DNA of 37,722 bases from Candidatus Levyibacteriota bacterium (GCA_016204465.1 JACQKQ010000014.1:1-37722), one strand, 5' to 3'; numbered from the stretch's first letter, positions 1-7,219 are shown. Notes: generated by a model not told the origin, from the letters alone. Program-made: numbers and translations.

Positions 1-1
1 A

Positions 2-121
2 GGAGGAACAAAAACACCAAAAGGCTCAGAGACAAAAGCAATCCTTACTTCACTCTTTGATACCTGGCAACTGCAAAACCTTAACCCTCTTCAACAATGC
101 CGCTTGCTCTTAACTTCATAG
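2..121 (+). pseudogene. C-terminal end of an IS66-like transposase (partial, enters from the window edge)
   Basis: The frame is open from the window edge to TAG at 119-121 and encodes about 39 residues, including GSETKAILTSLFDTWQLQ and NPLQQCRLLL. This resembles the extreme C-terminus of IS66-type DDE transposases, where a GG..(K/S)xxGxxT..(I/V)L.SL..T segment is followed by NPL and a leucine-rich end. Everything upstream is outside the window, so whether the element is complete is unknown. The stop lies directly against the open frame of the CvpA-CAP gene, which lacks its own N-terminus. The family call rests on memory of the motif and is moderate to weak. Confidence 0.4.
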
Positions 122-1042
122 CAGAAGTGTGAGTTCATTCTTTTTGCATCCCTGCTTGACTTTATTGCCTTTATTGTCTCGTTTTTTCTTGGTCTTACGT
201 TGTACGCTTTGGTAGGAAATTGGTTTTCTGCAACGTTTGTAATTCCACATGGGTTTGCCAACGCAGTCGGGTTTTTTCTTGTGGCGTTTGTTAGCGAAAT
301 TACCATACACGCTCTCTTGCGGTTTTTGGCGTCAGCTATATTTCCGACACAAAGGCAGTTTGCCACACCGTGGAACCGAATCAATCAATTTTTGGGCATT
401 TTTCCTAGTCTTGCATCTGCATTTGTTATCCTTTCGTTTCTTTTTACAGTTATTGTTGCCTTGCCTTTTTCTCCATTGCTCAAACACGAAGTTGCCCAAG
501 CAGCTTTAGGGAAAATGTTTCTTGCCGCAACGCAAAATCTTGAAAAGCGCATACAACAAGTGTTTGGCGGCGCTGTTTTAGATACACTAAACTTTATTAC
601 CGTCAAGCCGCAAAGCGATGAGTCTTTGCAGCTTAAGTTTAAGACAACTGCGGTGAGTGTTGATGGTCAAGCAGAGGAGGAAATGTTTGCGATGGTTAAC
701 AAAGAGCGCAAAGCAGCAGGTCTTTCATCGGTTGCGCAAGACGAGCTTTTGCGAAACGTTTCGAGAAAACACGCAGTTGATATGTTTGCAAAAGGATACT
801 TTTCCCACTACACGCCAGAGGGGCGCTCGCCCTTTGACCGCATGGCTCAGGCTCAAATTCCTTTCACCTTCGCCGGAGAGAATTTAGCGCTTGCCCCAAG
901 TGTAGAGCTTGCGATGCAGGGTCTTATGAAGAGTCCTGGGCACAGAGCCAACATCTTATCGGCGCAGTTTGGAAGAGTTGGCATCGGCGTGATTGACGGC
1001 GGCATTTATGGTAAGATGTTTGTACAAGAGTTTACTGACTAG
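122..1042 (+). CDS. CvpA-type membrane domain fused to CAP/SCP domain, N-terminally truncated
   Basis: The N-terminal part (to about residue 125 from codon 122) has hydrophobic CvpA-like segments such as LLDFIAFIVSFFLGLTLYAL. The C-terminal part (about 125 residues) is a bacterial CAP/SCP domain: MVNKERKAAGL, the HAVDMFAKGYFSHYTPEG block with conserved histidines, AGENLAL, and SPGHRANIL. Such CvpA-CAP fusions occur in CPR genomes; the CAP domain probably lies outside the cell. The ORF track begins at TTG 200, but CvpA-like coding extends upstream to the transposase stop at 121, with no ATG, GTG or TTG in that stretch. The usual first 20-25 residues are missing. It may start at 200, use a rare codon such as ATT 137, or be a broken gene. 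It ends 2 nt before pgk. Confidence 0.75.
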   Translation, partial: QKCEFILFASLLDFIAFIVSFFLGLTLYALVGNWFSATFVIPHGFANAVGFFLVAFVSEITIHALLRFLASAIFPTQRQFATPWNRINQFLGIFPSLASAFVILSFLFTVIVALPFSPLLKHEVAQAALGKMFLAATQNLEKRIQQVFGGAVLDTLNFITVKPQSDESLQLKFKTTAVSVDGQAEEEMFAMVNKERKAAGLSSVAQDELLRNVSRKHAVDMFAKGYFSHYTPEGRSPFDRMAQAQIPFTFAGENLALAPSVELAMQGLMKSPGHRANILSAQFGRVGIGVIDGGIYGKMFVQEFTD

Positions 1043-1044
1043 AC

Positions 1045-2088
1045 ATGCAATTGCCGGATATTCGAAACGCAGATGTACGGGGAAAAACAATTCTTCTTCG
1101 ATCAGACATCGATGTTCCTCTTTCCGACAATGGAGCAATTCTTGATGACACGCGCCTACAGGCAAGTTTGCCAACAATTCGTTTCTTGCTCGAACACGGG
1201 GCAAAGGTGATTATTTGCGGAAAGCTCGGAAGACCGGAAGGTGTTGATAAAAAGTTAAGTTTAGACCCAGTGGCGAAGTGGTACGAACAGCAGTTCAAAA
1301 ATCAAAATGCAAAAATCAAAACGAAGAAAATAGATGGGTTTGAAGGCTGGGAGATTACAGAGCACATATCACTACTTGAGAATTTACAGTTTGATCCAAA
1401 AGAGCGCGCGACTGATCCAGAGCTCGCAAAAAAGCTCGCTTCTCTTGCAGATGTGTACGTCAACGATGCCTTTGCCGTCTGCCACCGAAGCCTTGCTTCA
1501 ACTGTTGGCGTTGCGAAACTTTTGCCGTACTTTGCTGGCTTTCGACTTTTGGAAGAGACGAACGTGCTCTCCAGCGTGCTCCGCAACCCAAATCGTCCGT
1601 TTGTCGTTGTGATTGGCGGGGCAAAAATTGAGACAAAGCTGCCGCTGGTTGAGAAGATGCACCAGTTGGCGGATTATGTGCTGGTAGGCGGTAAGATTGC
1701 CGGGCAAACAAGCGAACTGGTTAGGGTGCAGCATAAAAAATTAGTTGGGAAAAAGTCGGTGCTGCTTGTAGCGGAGCTTAACAGTAAGGAGACAGATATA
1801 ACCGAGAAAAGCGTGGATAATTTCTTGCAGATTATTAACCTTGCGAAAACGATTGTGTGGAACGGGCCGCTTGGAAAAGTGGAGGAAGTAACGCACGCGA
1901 CAGAGGCGATTGCGCGGGGAGTTGTGTCAAGCGGCGCATACACGGTAGTTGGCGGCGGCGATACATCGGCGTTTCTTAAAAAGATTGGCCTTCTTCACAA
2001 ATTTTCGTTTGCCTCAACCGGCGGCGGCGCCATGCTTGCGTTCCTTTCCGGCGAAGACCTCCCCGGCCTCTCCGCACTAATGCGTTGA
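1045..2088 (+). CDS. pgk: Phosphoglycerate kinase (short form)
   Basis: Converts 1,3-bisphosphoglycerate and ADP to 3-phosphoglycerate and ATP in lower glycolysis. N-terminal signature RSDIDVPL (usually VDFNVPL), substrate-site GKLGRPEG, VNDAFAVCHR, hinge-region VVIGGAKIETKL, and the nucleotide-domain motifs IVWNGPLG and VGGGDTSAFL with GGGAMLAFL near the end. It has 347 residues against about 390-400 in most bacteria; the shortening is in the C-terminal domain between VLVGGKI and IVWNGPLG, while the C-terminus is intact. Residues 87-96 (QNAKIKTKK region) come from an AATCAAAATGCAAAAATCAAA filler repeat placed in frame. The ATG lies 2 nt after the CAP gene stop with no clear SD. gap, its pathway neighbour, is 6 kb downstream. 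Confidence 0.95.
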   Translation: MQLPDIRNADVRGKTILLRSDIDVPLSDNGAILDDTRLQASLPTIRFLLEHGAKVIICGKLGRPEGVDKKLSLDPVAKWYEQQFKNQNAKIKTKKIDGFEGWEITEHISLLENLQFDPKERATDPELAKKLASLADVYVNDAFAVCHRSLASTVGVAKLLPYFAGFRLLEETNVLSSVLRNPNRPFVVVIGGAKIETKLPLVEKMHQLADYVLVGGKIAGQTSELVRVQHKKLVGKKSVLLVAELNSKETDITEKSVDNFLQIINLAKTIVWNGPLGKVEEVTHATEAIARGVVSSGAYTVVGGGDTSAFLKKIGLLHKFSFASTGGGAMLAFLSGEDLPGLSALMR

Positions 2089-2125
2089 GTACGTATTCAG
2101 TTCTTCCCAGCAGTTTGTCATCGCG

Positions 2126-2165
2126 AGACTACGGAGTAGTCGTGGTGATCTCACGAGATTGCACC
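2126..2165. repeat. Palindromic intergenic repeat (GCGAGA...GATCTC type)
   Basis: The stretch contains GACTACGGAGTAGTC (6-bp stem, 3-nt loop) inside a sequence reading TCATCGCGAG...GTGATCTCACGAGATTGC. This resembles a widely dispersed bacterial intergenic palindrome (cattgcgag...gcaatctc). It lies just after pgk and could also slow or end its transcript. No gene is visible between 2221 and 2372. Confidence 0.45.
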
Positions 2166-2168
2166 GAG

Positions 2169-2220
2169 TAACTAAAGAACACTAAGTCCCAGACCTTGTG
2201 CCTGAGGAGTATCACTTGGA
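2169..2220. repeat. Left copy of 52-bp direct repeat bounding island 1
   Basis: The sequence from TAACTAAAGAACACTAAG to GAGTATCACTTGGA recurs at 6139-6190 with one mismatch (A2205 against G6175). On the minus strand both encode QVIL(L/P)RHKVWDLVFFS. In the right copy this is the tail of a hypoxanthine phosphoribosyltransferase fragment; here only the tail is present. Confidence 0.85.
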
Positions 2221-2372
2221 AGATTCTTATGAAGATAAACAGTACAATTTCAGACAGTTTATCGCACATACAAAATTCAAAACAAACTTTCTGACAAAAT
2301 ATGCGTTAGTTTAATTCAGAAAATCTATAGCACCAGAGGGTACTAATATTATTGTATAATTCTACAAAATAG

Positions 2373-2459
2373 ATGACTTTTATTGAAAAATTTCATTCTC
2401 ATAAGGATTTACAGTTAAAAATAGAGTTTCTTAGGTTCTATCTTGAACTGGGGTTATAG
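2373..2459 (+). CDS. Small ORF of unknown function (28 aa)
   Basis: ATG to TAG, product starting MTFIEKFHSHKDLQ and ending in a leucine-rich helix-like stretch. A TATAAT at 2355-2360 lies 12 nt upstream of the ATG. It is below the ORF-track cutoff and precedes the hydrolase by 29 nt. It may be a real leader-type peptide or a chance ORF in AT-rich DNA; no family is recognised. Confidence 0.3.
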   Translation: MTFIEKFHSHKDLQLKIEFLRFYLELGL

Positions 2460-2488
2460 TAACAAAAATCCCATTCCAAATTTTTAAT

Positions 2489-3307
2489 ATGAGTTATGGA
2501 AATAAGGAAAAATTGCAATTAGAAAATAGTTATTACTTTAAACATCATGTTGGCGATTATACCTTGGAGGGACGTATACTGTATAACAGTGGTCATCAGA
2601 AACCATGGGTATTATCTATTCATGGTGCAAGGTCTGATTATTCCAAGTCCGATACTGTAACGATTGGACTTAGAGAGCGAGGATATTCGATTTTAGGTTT
2701 CAATATGTCAGGACATGATCCTGCCAGTAACATTCCTGGGGAACAAACCACGCTTGGAGATAATGTGAAAGAATCAAAGGCATTTTATTCATACCTAGAT
2801 CCGCAGCGAAAGAAAAAAATTATTGCATATAGCCTCGGAGCTACACCAGCCCTTAAAATTCTTGGTATGCATTTAGACGAAGTTGATAGGATTGTCCTTT
2901 TTGGCCCGGCTATTTATTCAGCGCAAGCTTACGATAAACCTTTTGGTGAGGAATTTCGAAGAACCATCTCGAAACCTTTTAGTTACCGTGAGAACGATGT
3001 CATTGTTAATCTTGAGGCTTTTCAAGGGAAACTATTGTTAATAAAGGGAGAGTATGATGGCTTAGATCCGGTTGTTTACGGTAAACCACAAGGCACGTCT
3101 GCAGGAAAAGTAGAGATAGATAACAAGGGCTACTATAGCCCGATACCAAAAGAGGTAATGGAGATGATATATTATGCAGTTCCACCTGAAAGGCGCGAAA
3201 TGGTTGTTGTGCCGGGAAGTGATCATGGTATTGTGCCTTGGATTGTTAACCACCCAGCTGAGGGCGTATTGATAGTAGATAAAATAGCCGCGTTTCTGAA
3301 GAGTTAG
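2489..3307 (+). CDS. Alpha/beta hydrolase-fold protein
   Basis: A 272-residue protein with the order of an alpha/beta hydrolase: oxyanion-side VLSIHGARSDYSKS, a GFNMSGHDPAS strand-loop, nucleophile elbow IIAYSLGATPA (about residue 113; AxSxG instead of GxSxG), an acid candidate in IKGEYDGLDPV, and a histidine in VVVPGSDHGIV. These suggest Ser-Asp-His hydrolase chemistry on an ester or acyl substrate that cannot be named. No signal peptide is seen, so it should be cytosolic. It is AT-rich like the next two genes and is the first complete cargo gene of island 1. Confidence 0.7.
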   Translation: MSYGNKEKLQLENSYYFKHHVGDYTLEGRILYNSGHQKPWVLSIHGARSDYSKSDTVTIGLRERGYSILGFNMSGHDPASNIPGEQTTLGDNVKESKAFYSYLDPQRKKKIIAYSLGATPALKILGMHLDEVDRIVLFGPAIYSAQAYDKPFGEEFRRTISKPFSYRENDVIVNLEAFQGKLLLIKGEYDGLDPVVYGKPQGTSAGKVEIDNKGYYSPIPKEVMEMIYYAVPPERREMVVVPGSDHGIVPWIVNHPAEGVLIVDKIAAFLKS

Positions 3308-3337
3308 ATAATATGTCTTGTTTATTTTTTAATGAGT

Positions 3338-3343
3338 TATAAT
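3338..3343 (+). promoter_or_regulatory. -10 box giving a near-leaderless glycosyltransferase mRNA
   Basis: A perfect TATAAT ends 8 nt before the ATG at 3352, so the expected transcription start lies at or within a few bases of the start codon. No SD can fit. The -35 region (around GTCTTG 3315) is weak. Confidence 0.55.
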
Positions 3344-3351
3344 CCCGATAT

Positions 3352-4590
3352 ATGTTGAAAGATGTAAGCGTTGCCCCACGAGATTTTCAGGAATATCGTG
3401 TTGTGATTGATTACAAACTTTTTGAAGAAATTATCTATCTTTCAGGTCAATTACGTAATAAACGTATTCTATATATAAACTCTAACCAAAACAGGGGCGG
3501 CGTATACGAACACCTTACAAGTTTAATTCCTCTTTTACAGAACTTAGGGATTAAGGCTGAGTGGAAAGCAATTTCAGAAGTCCCGCCAGACTTTTACGAA
3601 GCAACAAAGAGAATTTATAACTGTATCCAAGGTGCAGAATATGTCTTAACACCCAAACAATGGAAAATCTATGAAAACTTTAACAAAGGTATAGCAAAGG
3701 AAGTAGAAGGTGATAATTGGGATTTTGTTTTAGTACAAGATCATCAGATGCTTGGTGCATTATCACAGGTAAGAAATAAGAGGAGGATGAAGTGGATTTG
3801 GCAATCACATTCTGAAACGCATAATCCAGATGAGCGCTTTGTCAATCATCTCATAAAATATCTACAGCCATACGATGGCGTTATTTTATACCTTCCTGAG
3901 TATGTGTTTAAAAATTTTCATCCAAAAAAACTTGTTACCTCAACGATTGCGATAGACCCTATAAGCCCAAAAAATGTGCCCATGAACAAACTTAAAGCAA
4001 GACGGGTAATCGAACAATTTGGCATAAATTCTCATAGACCATTTATAACCCAGATCGCTAGAATAGACTCTTGGAAAGATTTTCCCGGGGTTGTTGATGC
4101 GTGGTTAATTGCAAAGAAAAAAATCCCTGGATTGCAGTTGGCAATAGTTGGAGTAGTGAGTTTAAATAATATCCACGCAAAAGAAATTATTGATCAAATC
4201 CTTGAGAAAACAAAAGGAGAAGAAGGCATATATCTACTTATCAACACAGTTGAGAGAGAAAATATTAAGGCATTTCAAACAGCAAGTAATATCATAGTGC
4301 AAAAATCTCTCCGTGAAGGGTTCGGTTTAGCTGTCTCTGAGGCTCTTTGGTCTGGCACACCCGTAATTGGCGGCAATGTGGGTGGAATAAAAGTTCAAAT
4401 TATTAACGGTAAGTGCGGTTATTTAGTAGATTCTATTGAAGAATGTGCGCAGCGAATAATAGAATTAATACAAAACCCAAGCAGGGCTAGAGCAATGGGT
4501 AAATTCGGACGGGAGTACGTACGTAAACAATTCCTTCTGCCGAGGCTTATCCGTGATGAGATGCAGTTAATGATTGACTTGTTAGACTAG
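3352..4590 (+). CDS. GT4-family glycosyltransferase, trehalose synthase (TreT)-like
   Basis: The 412-residue protein has the N-terminal YINSNQNRGGVYEHL sequence, where TreT proteins have a glycine-rich VNST..GGGVAE segment, followed by EWKAISEVPPDFYEATKRI, which matches the TreT pattern of W..I.G...FF..TK.IHN.LQG. The C-terminal Rossmann half has ITQIARIDSWKDFPGVVDAW and the GT4 donor-site signature SLREGFGLAVSEALWSGTPV with GGNVGG following. By family it would join an NDP-sugar and glucose to make trehalose, or a related retaining transfer; the exact donor and acceptor cannot be read. It is cytosolic and AT-rich, in island 1, 44 nt after the hydrolase. Confidence 0.75.
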   Translation: MLKDVSVAPRDFQEYRVVIDYKLFEEIIYLSGQLRNKRILYINSNQNRGGVYEHLTSLIPLLQNLGIKAEWKAISEVPPDFYEATKRIYNCIQGAEYVLTPKQWKIYENFNKGIAKEVEGDNWDFVLVQDHQMLGALSQVRNKRRMKWIWQSHSETHNPDERFVNHLIKYLQPYDGVILYLPEYVFKNFHPKKLVTSTIAIDPISPKNVPMNKLKARRVIEQFGINSHRPFITQIARIDSWKDFPGVVDAWLIAKKKIPGLQLAIVGVVSLNNIHAKEIIDQILEKTKGEEGIYLLINTVERENIKAFQTASNIIVQKSLREGFGLAVSEALWSGTPVIGGNVGGIKVQIINGKCGYLVDSIEECAQRIIELIQNPSRARAMGKFGREYVRKQFLLPRLIRDEMQLMIDLLD

Positions 4591-4634
4591 AAACGATAAT
4601 TTTCCAAAAAATATCACCCCATTGTTGCTTATGA

Positions 4635-4640
4635 TACAAT
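4635..4640 (+). promoter_or_regulatory. -10 box (TACAAT) for the first racemase gene
   Basis: TACAAT ends 6 nt before the GTG at 4647, placing the expected transcription start on the start codon. An overlapping alternative -10 is TATGAT at 4630. No SD is present. Confidence 0.45.
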
Positions 4641-4646
4641 CTTTTT

Positions 4647-5462
4647 GTGAATATCGGTGTTTTCGATTCAGGATTAGGTGGCCTCTCTGTTTTTCGAGAA
4701 ATCATGACAGAACTGCCTCAATATAACTATATCTATTTGGGTGACAACGCTCGAGTTCCGTATGGAGGACGTTCTAGTGACATGATTTATCAGTTCACCA
4801 GAGATGCAGTAAATTTTTTATTTCAAAATGATTGTCAGCTTATTATTATAGCATGTAATACGTCCTCAGCAATTGCATTGCAACGATTACAACAAGAGTA
4901 CTTGCCCCAAAACTATCGGGATAGACGAATTTTAGGTGTCCTTTATCCTGTTGCTGAACACATTGCTGATGAAAATATTCAAAGGGTTGGCATAATGGCA
5001 ACTAGGGCAACAGTAGCATCAAATAGATATCCAAAGCAAATTAAAAAATTAGCACCTAATACACAAATTTTTCAAGTAGCATGTCCGCTTCTCACCCCAA
5101 TGATAGAAGAAGATGAAATGGAATGGGAAGGATTTGATTTATTATTACAGAGATATATTAATCCATTATTGGAAAGAAAAATTGACGGACTTATTCTTGG
5201 GAGTACGCATTACGGTCTTATTACAGATAGAGTTAAGAAACATGTACCAGGCTCTGTAAAAATTATCTCACAAGGTGAGGTAACAGCAAAAAAGCTAAGA
5301 AAGTATCTTAAAAGACACCCTGAGATAGAAATGAAGTTGGCAAAGGATTCCAAAAGAATTTATTTTGCAACTGATTTAAATCAACGCTTTGAAAAATTGA
5401 CTAAACTTTTCTTAGGTGAACGTTTTAGTAAAGGTGTAACGTTACATCTTGCGAATATTTAA
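4647..5462 (+). CDS. Glutamate/aspartate racemase-family protein lacking the second catalytic cysteine
   Basis: A 271-residue MurI-family protein starting at GTG. It has the N-terminal GVFDSGLGGLSVFREI, the PYGGRS loop, and the first catalytic cysteine in IIACNTSSA (Cys70). The second motif, normally GCTHYPLL, reads LGSTHYGLI, with Ser186 replacing the catalytic Cys. MurI uses two cysteines as a two-base pair, so ordinary racemization is doubtful. A second murI at 35.7 kb has both cysteines and is the likely cell-wall enzyme. This copy sits in AT-rich island 1 next to a relic of a D-amino-acid oxidase, so a different amino-acid role or decay are both possible. Confidence 0.8.
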   Translation: MNIGVFDSGLGGLSVFREIMTELPQYNYIYLGDNARVPYGGRSSDMIYQFTRDAVNFLFQNDCQLIIIACNTSSAIALQRLQQEYLPQNYRDRRILGVLYPVAEHIADENIQRVGIMATRATVASNRYPKQIKKLAPNTQIFQVACPLLTPMIEEDEMEWEGFDLLLQRYINPLLERKIDGLILGSTHYGLITDRVKKHVPGSVKIISQGEVTAKKLRKYLKRHPEIEMKLAKDSKRIYFATDLNQRFEKLTKLFLGERFSKGVTLHLANI

Positions 5463-5546
5463 AGGAAAATATTCTCACGTTTTAGTAAAATATTTGAGAG
5501 CAGAAATATCGAGCTACACAGGGTAATTATATGTTAATTAATTTGC

Positions 5547-5678
5547 TTAATCTTTTATATTAGGCATTGAGTTTAATGCTCTTTCTGCATTTCCCCAAAC
5601 AAGTGTAAAGCTAGCATGCCCATAATTATGGATAACAATTTTATCTTTGACTATTCCCGTATAAGATGTTGGATGGTA
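5547..5678 (-). pseudogene. C-terminal fragment of a D-amino-acid oxidase-type flavoenzyme
   Basis: The minus strand reads TSYTGIVKDKIVIHNYGHASFTLVWGNAERAL and then stops at TAA (5547-5549). The HNYGH...WG.A arrangement is the hallmark of the C-terminal FAD-binding segment of DAO/glycine-oxidase proteins (HNYGHGG.G.T..WG.A). Only about 43 codons remain and a TGA precedes them, so this is a relic. Confidence 0.55.
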
Positions 5679-5704
5679 TCAAGTAAAGGTTTCAGTTTAG
5701 GTTG

Positions 5705-5809
5705 ATGGGTAAGTTATCGAATATTTCGGGGAAAGAGGCAGTCAAACTTTTTGTAAAACTTGGATACTCTTTTGATCATCAGACCGGGAGTCGTATGATT
5801 TTATTATAG
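5705..5809 (+). pseudogene. Truncated HicA-like toxin (34 aa)
   Basis: The ORF MGKLSNISGKEAVKLFVKLG followed by YSFDHQTGSRMILL matches the first half of HicA mRNA interferases (MGKLPNISGKE..K.L.KLGF...R..GSH.IL). In HicA a catalytic His follows G-S; here it is Arg, and the protein stops at TAG instead of continuing to the usual 60-80 residues. No HicB partner is visible, so it is probably a dead remnant. Confidence 0.6.
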
Positions 5810-5847
5810 AAACGCCGTTTAAGGGACTCTTTGCATTTTTCGAACAG

Positions 5848-6037
5848 TGGTTCCTCTTTTTGCATGCTAAACGAGAGGAGTTAGGATAAATTTTTTATGT
5901 CATCCTGAGTGAAACGAAGAATCTTTTTATGAAAACGAATAGAGATTCTTCACTTCGCCAAGTCAGACTCGGCTTCGTTCGGAATGACATGTTGAAGTGG
6001 TTTTTATTCCTGCACGCTAAGAGAGAAGAGCTGGGAT
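5848..6037. repeat. Palindromic GTCATCC...GGAATGAC element flanked by diverged 45-bp duplicates
   Basis: The core at 5898-5990 is an imperfect inverted repeat: TGTCATCCTGAGTGAAACGAAGAATC at one end answers GATTCTTCACTTCG...GTTCGGAATGACA at the other. This resembles a palindromic repeat common between bacterial genes. On each side is a diverged copy of GTGGTT..T.TT..GCA.GCTAA followed by GAG..GAG.T.GGATAAA (5849-5890 and 5998-6040). No gene is supported in 5810-6137; 6046-6120 is AT-rich filler of the AAATTCAAAATTCAAAG type. Confidence 0.55.
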
Positions 6038-6137
6038 AAATAAAATTCAAAATTCAAAGTGCAAAATGCAAAATTGTAATTCAAAAGTCAAAGTTTTTAA
6101 CTTCAAGTTCCAACTTTTAACTTTTCACTTAGAACTT

Positions 6138-6338
6138 TTAACTAAAGAACACTAAGTCCCAGACCTTGTGCCTGGGGAGTATCACTTGGATAATGTCTGG
6201 TCTGCCGCGGCCGAGTTCTGCACTATCCAATCCATACCCTTCAACCCATGGTGAACCCTTAAGCGTGAAGCCAACGTAGTCAATACAAACATTTACTTCT
6301 CTGCGTGCGGGCTTCTCAAGCAGCACTAAAGTTTTCAT
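6138..6338 (-). pseudogene. C-terminal fragment of hypoxanthine phosphoribosyltransferase-like gene
   Basis: From ATG 6338 the product reads LEKPARREVNVCIDYVGF and, further on, EGYGLDSAELGRGRPDI. This is the C-terminal block of hypoxanthine phosphoribosyltransferases (K..RR.V.V..DYVGF....FV.GYGLD...R..P). The N-terminal half with the PRPP loop is absent. The last 16 residues (QVILPRHKVWDLVFFS) lie in the 52-bp repeat shared with 2169-2220. The ORF track extends to 6416, but similarity starts near 6338. It could be a small expressed peptide, but a relic is more likely. Confidence 0.55.
6139..6190. repeat. Right copy of 52-bp direct repeat bounding island 1
   Basis: Matches 2169-2220 at 51 of 52 positions. 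The 4-kb interval between the two copies is AT-rich and holds hydrolase, glycosyltransferase, racemase and gene relics. Confidence 0.85.
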
Positions 6339-6430
6339 TGTAGTATACTTGTCAAACTCAAAAATTCTCTCTTGAGAATTTTTCCGAGAGTTTAACAACG
6401 TGGGAGAGGGTAGCATGTAGGAATAACTAT

Positions 6431-6454
6431 CGGTTCACAGCTCGGTTCACAGCT
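6431..6454. repeat. Two tandem 12-bp repeats upstream of the HTH gene
   Basis: TCGGTTCACAGC occurs twice in direct tandem, ending about 26 nt before the ATG at 6481. The position fits an operator for the HTH protein it precedes; that role is inferred. Confidence 0.45.
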
Positions 6455-6480
6455 CGCAACCATCAAACAAGGAGAGAAAG

Positions 6481-6903
6481 ATGCCACAGAAGAAGACGCC
6501 AAGCTTTTCAACACTGAAACGCCTGGCTGAAATCTGCAGAGAAAAGGCCTTTCGGCTGCAGGAGTTCGCGGACCTTCTCGAAGAATTCGAAGATATGGGT
6601 CTAAAGGTAGAAAGGAGCGATATCCAGGCGGCGCTTGCTGCGTACTTAGCGGAGGGTGGCCAACAGCCTCGCATAGCCGGTCCAGCGCAACACGGAATAC
6701 GCCAACCAAGGAGAAGCCGTGCTGGTTCATCGGGTCGTTCGCCCCGGCCGTACCTCATGTTAGAAAAAGAGCGGCAGGAGGCCGTTCGGCTCGCCAGGCA
6801 GGGCTTGGGTGTTCGGGAGATCGCACGTCAGTTGAAGCGATCGCCTTCGACGATCTCACGACTTCTGAAAGCGGCGCGGGGAGCCGCACAGCAGAACGCG
6901 TAA
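6481..6903 (+). CDS. Helix-turn-helix DNA-binding protein, GC-rich, likely foreign
   Basis: A 140-residue basic protein. Residues 1-60 look helical (FSTLKRLAEICREKAF, LQEFADLLEEFEDMGLKV). A Gly/Pro/Arg/Ser-rich linker follows (about 65-92). The C-terminal HTH, about residues 97-132, reads ERQEAVRLARQGLGVREIAR then RSPSTISRLLKAA, a Hin/IS30-type resolvase-like HTH. The start has a textbook SD (AAGGAGAG, 5 nt before ATG), unlike most genes here, and base composition is clearly richer in GC than the neighbours. No partner gene is adjacent. It may be a plasmid- or phage-derived regulator; the exact family is not recognised. Confidence 0.6.
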   Translation: MPQKKTPSFSTLKRLAEICREKAFRLQEFADLLEEFEDMGLKVERSDIQAALAAYLAEGGQQPRIAGPAQHGIRQPRRSRAGSSGRSPRPYLMLEKERQEAVRLARQGLGVREIARQLKRSPSTISRLLKAARGAAQQNA

Positions 6904-6913
6904 GTGAGGTAGG

Positions 6914-6977
6914 GGTCTGTGGTAGTACACCACGGGGTAGCAATGCTGCCACAGGCCCTGCCCGGCGCAGACGGGCC
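6914..6977 (+). terminator. Paired hairpins after the HTH gene
   Basis: GGTCTGTGG (6914-6922) pairs with CCACAGGCC (6949-6957), and GCCCG (6960-6964) pairs with CGGGC (6972-6976). They begin 10 nt after the HTH stop. There is no long U tract, so this is a possible terminator or a structured 3' end. Confidence 0.4.
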
Positions 6978-7082
6978 TTCTGCCTACAGATGTGAAACCA
7001 ACATCATCTGCCACATTGCGCGGCATTTCTTTGTTGTTTCACACAACCCTCTCTCACTCTTTCTTTTCTATTTTTGAAACAA

Positions 7083-7219
7083 TCTCCGGTCTGTCGCGGT
7101 CTAGTTCGCCACTATCCAAACAATAGCCTATCTACCCACGGCGATTCCTCAAGCGTAAAGCCAACGTAGTCCACGTTCACTTGGATTTCGGCTCGGGCGG
7201 GTTTCTCAAACTGTGGTAG
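7083..7219 (-). pseudogene. Second, frameshifted fragment of the hypoxanthine phosphoribosyltransferase C-terminus
   Basis: The minus strand encodes FEKPARAEIQVNVDYVGF, then a one-base shift, then GYCLDSGELDRDRPEI in another frame. It is a diverged relative of the 6138-6338 fragment, not a copy of it. The frame break shows it is not translated as a normal enzyme. Confidence 0.5.
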
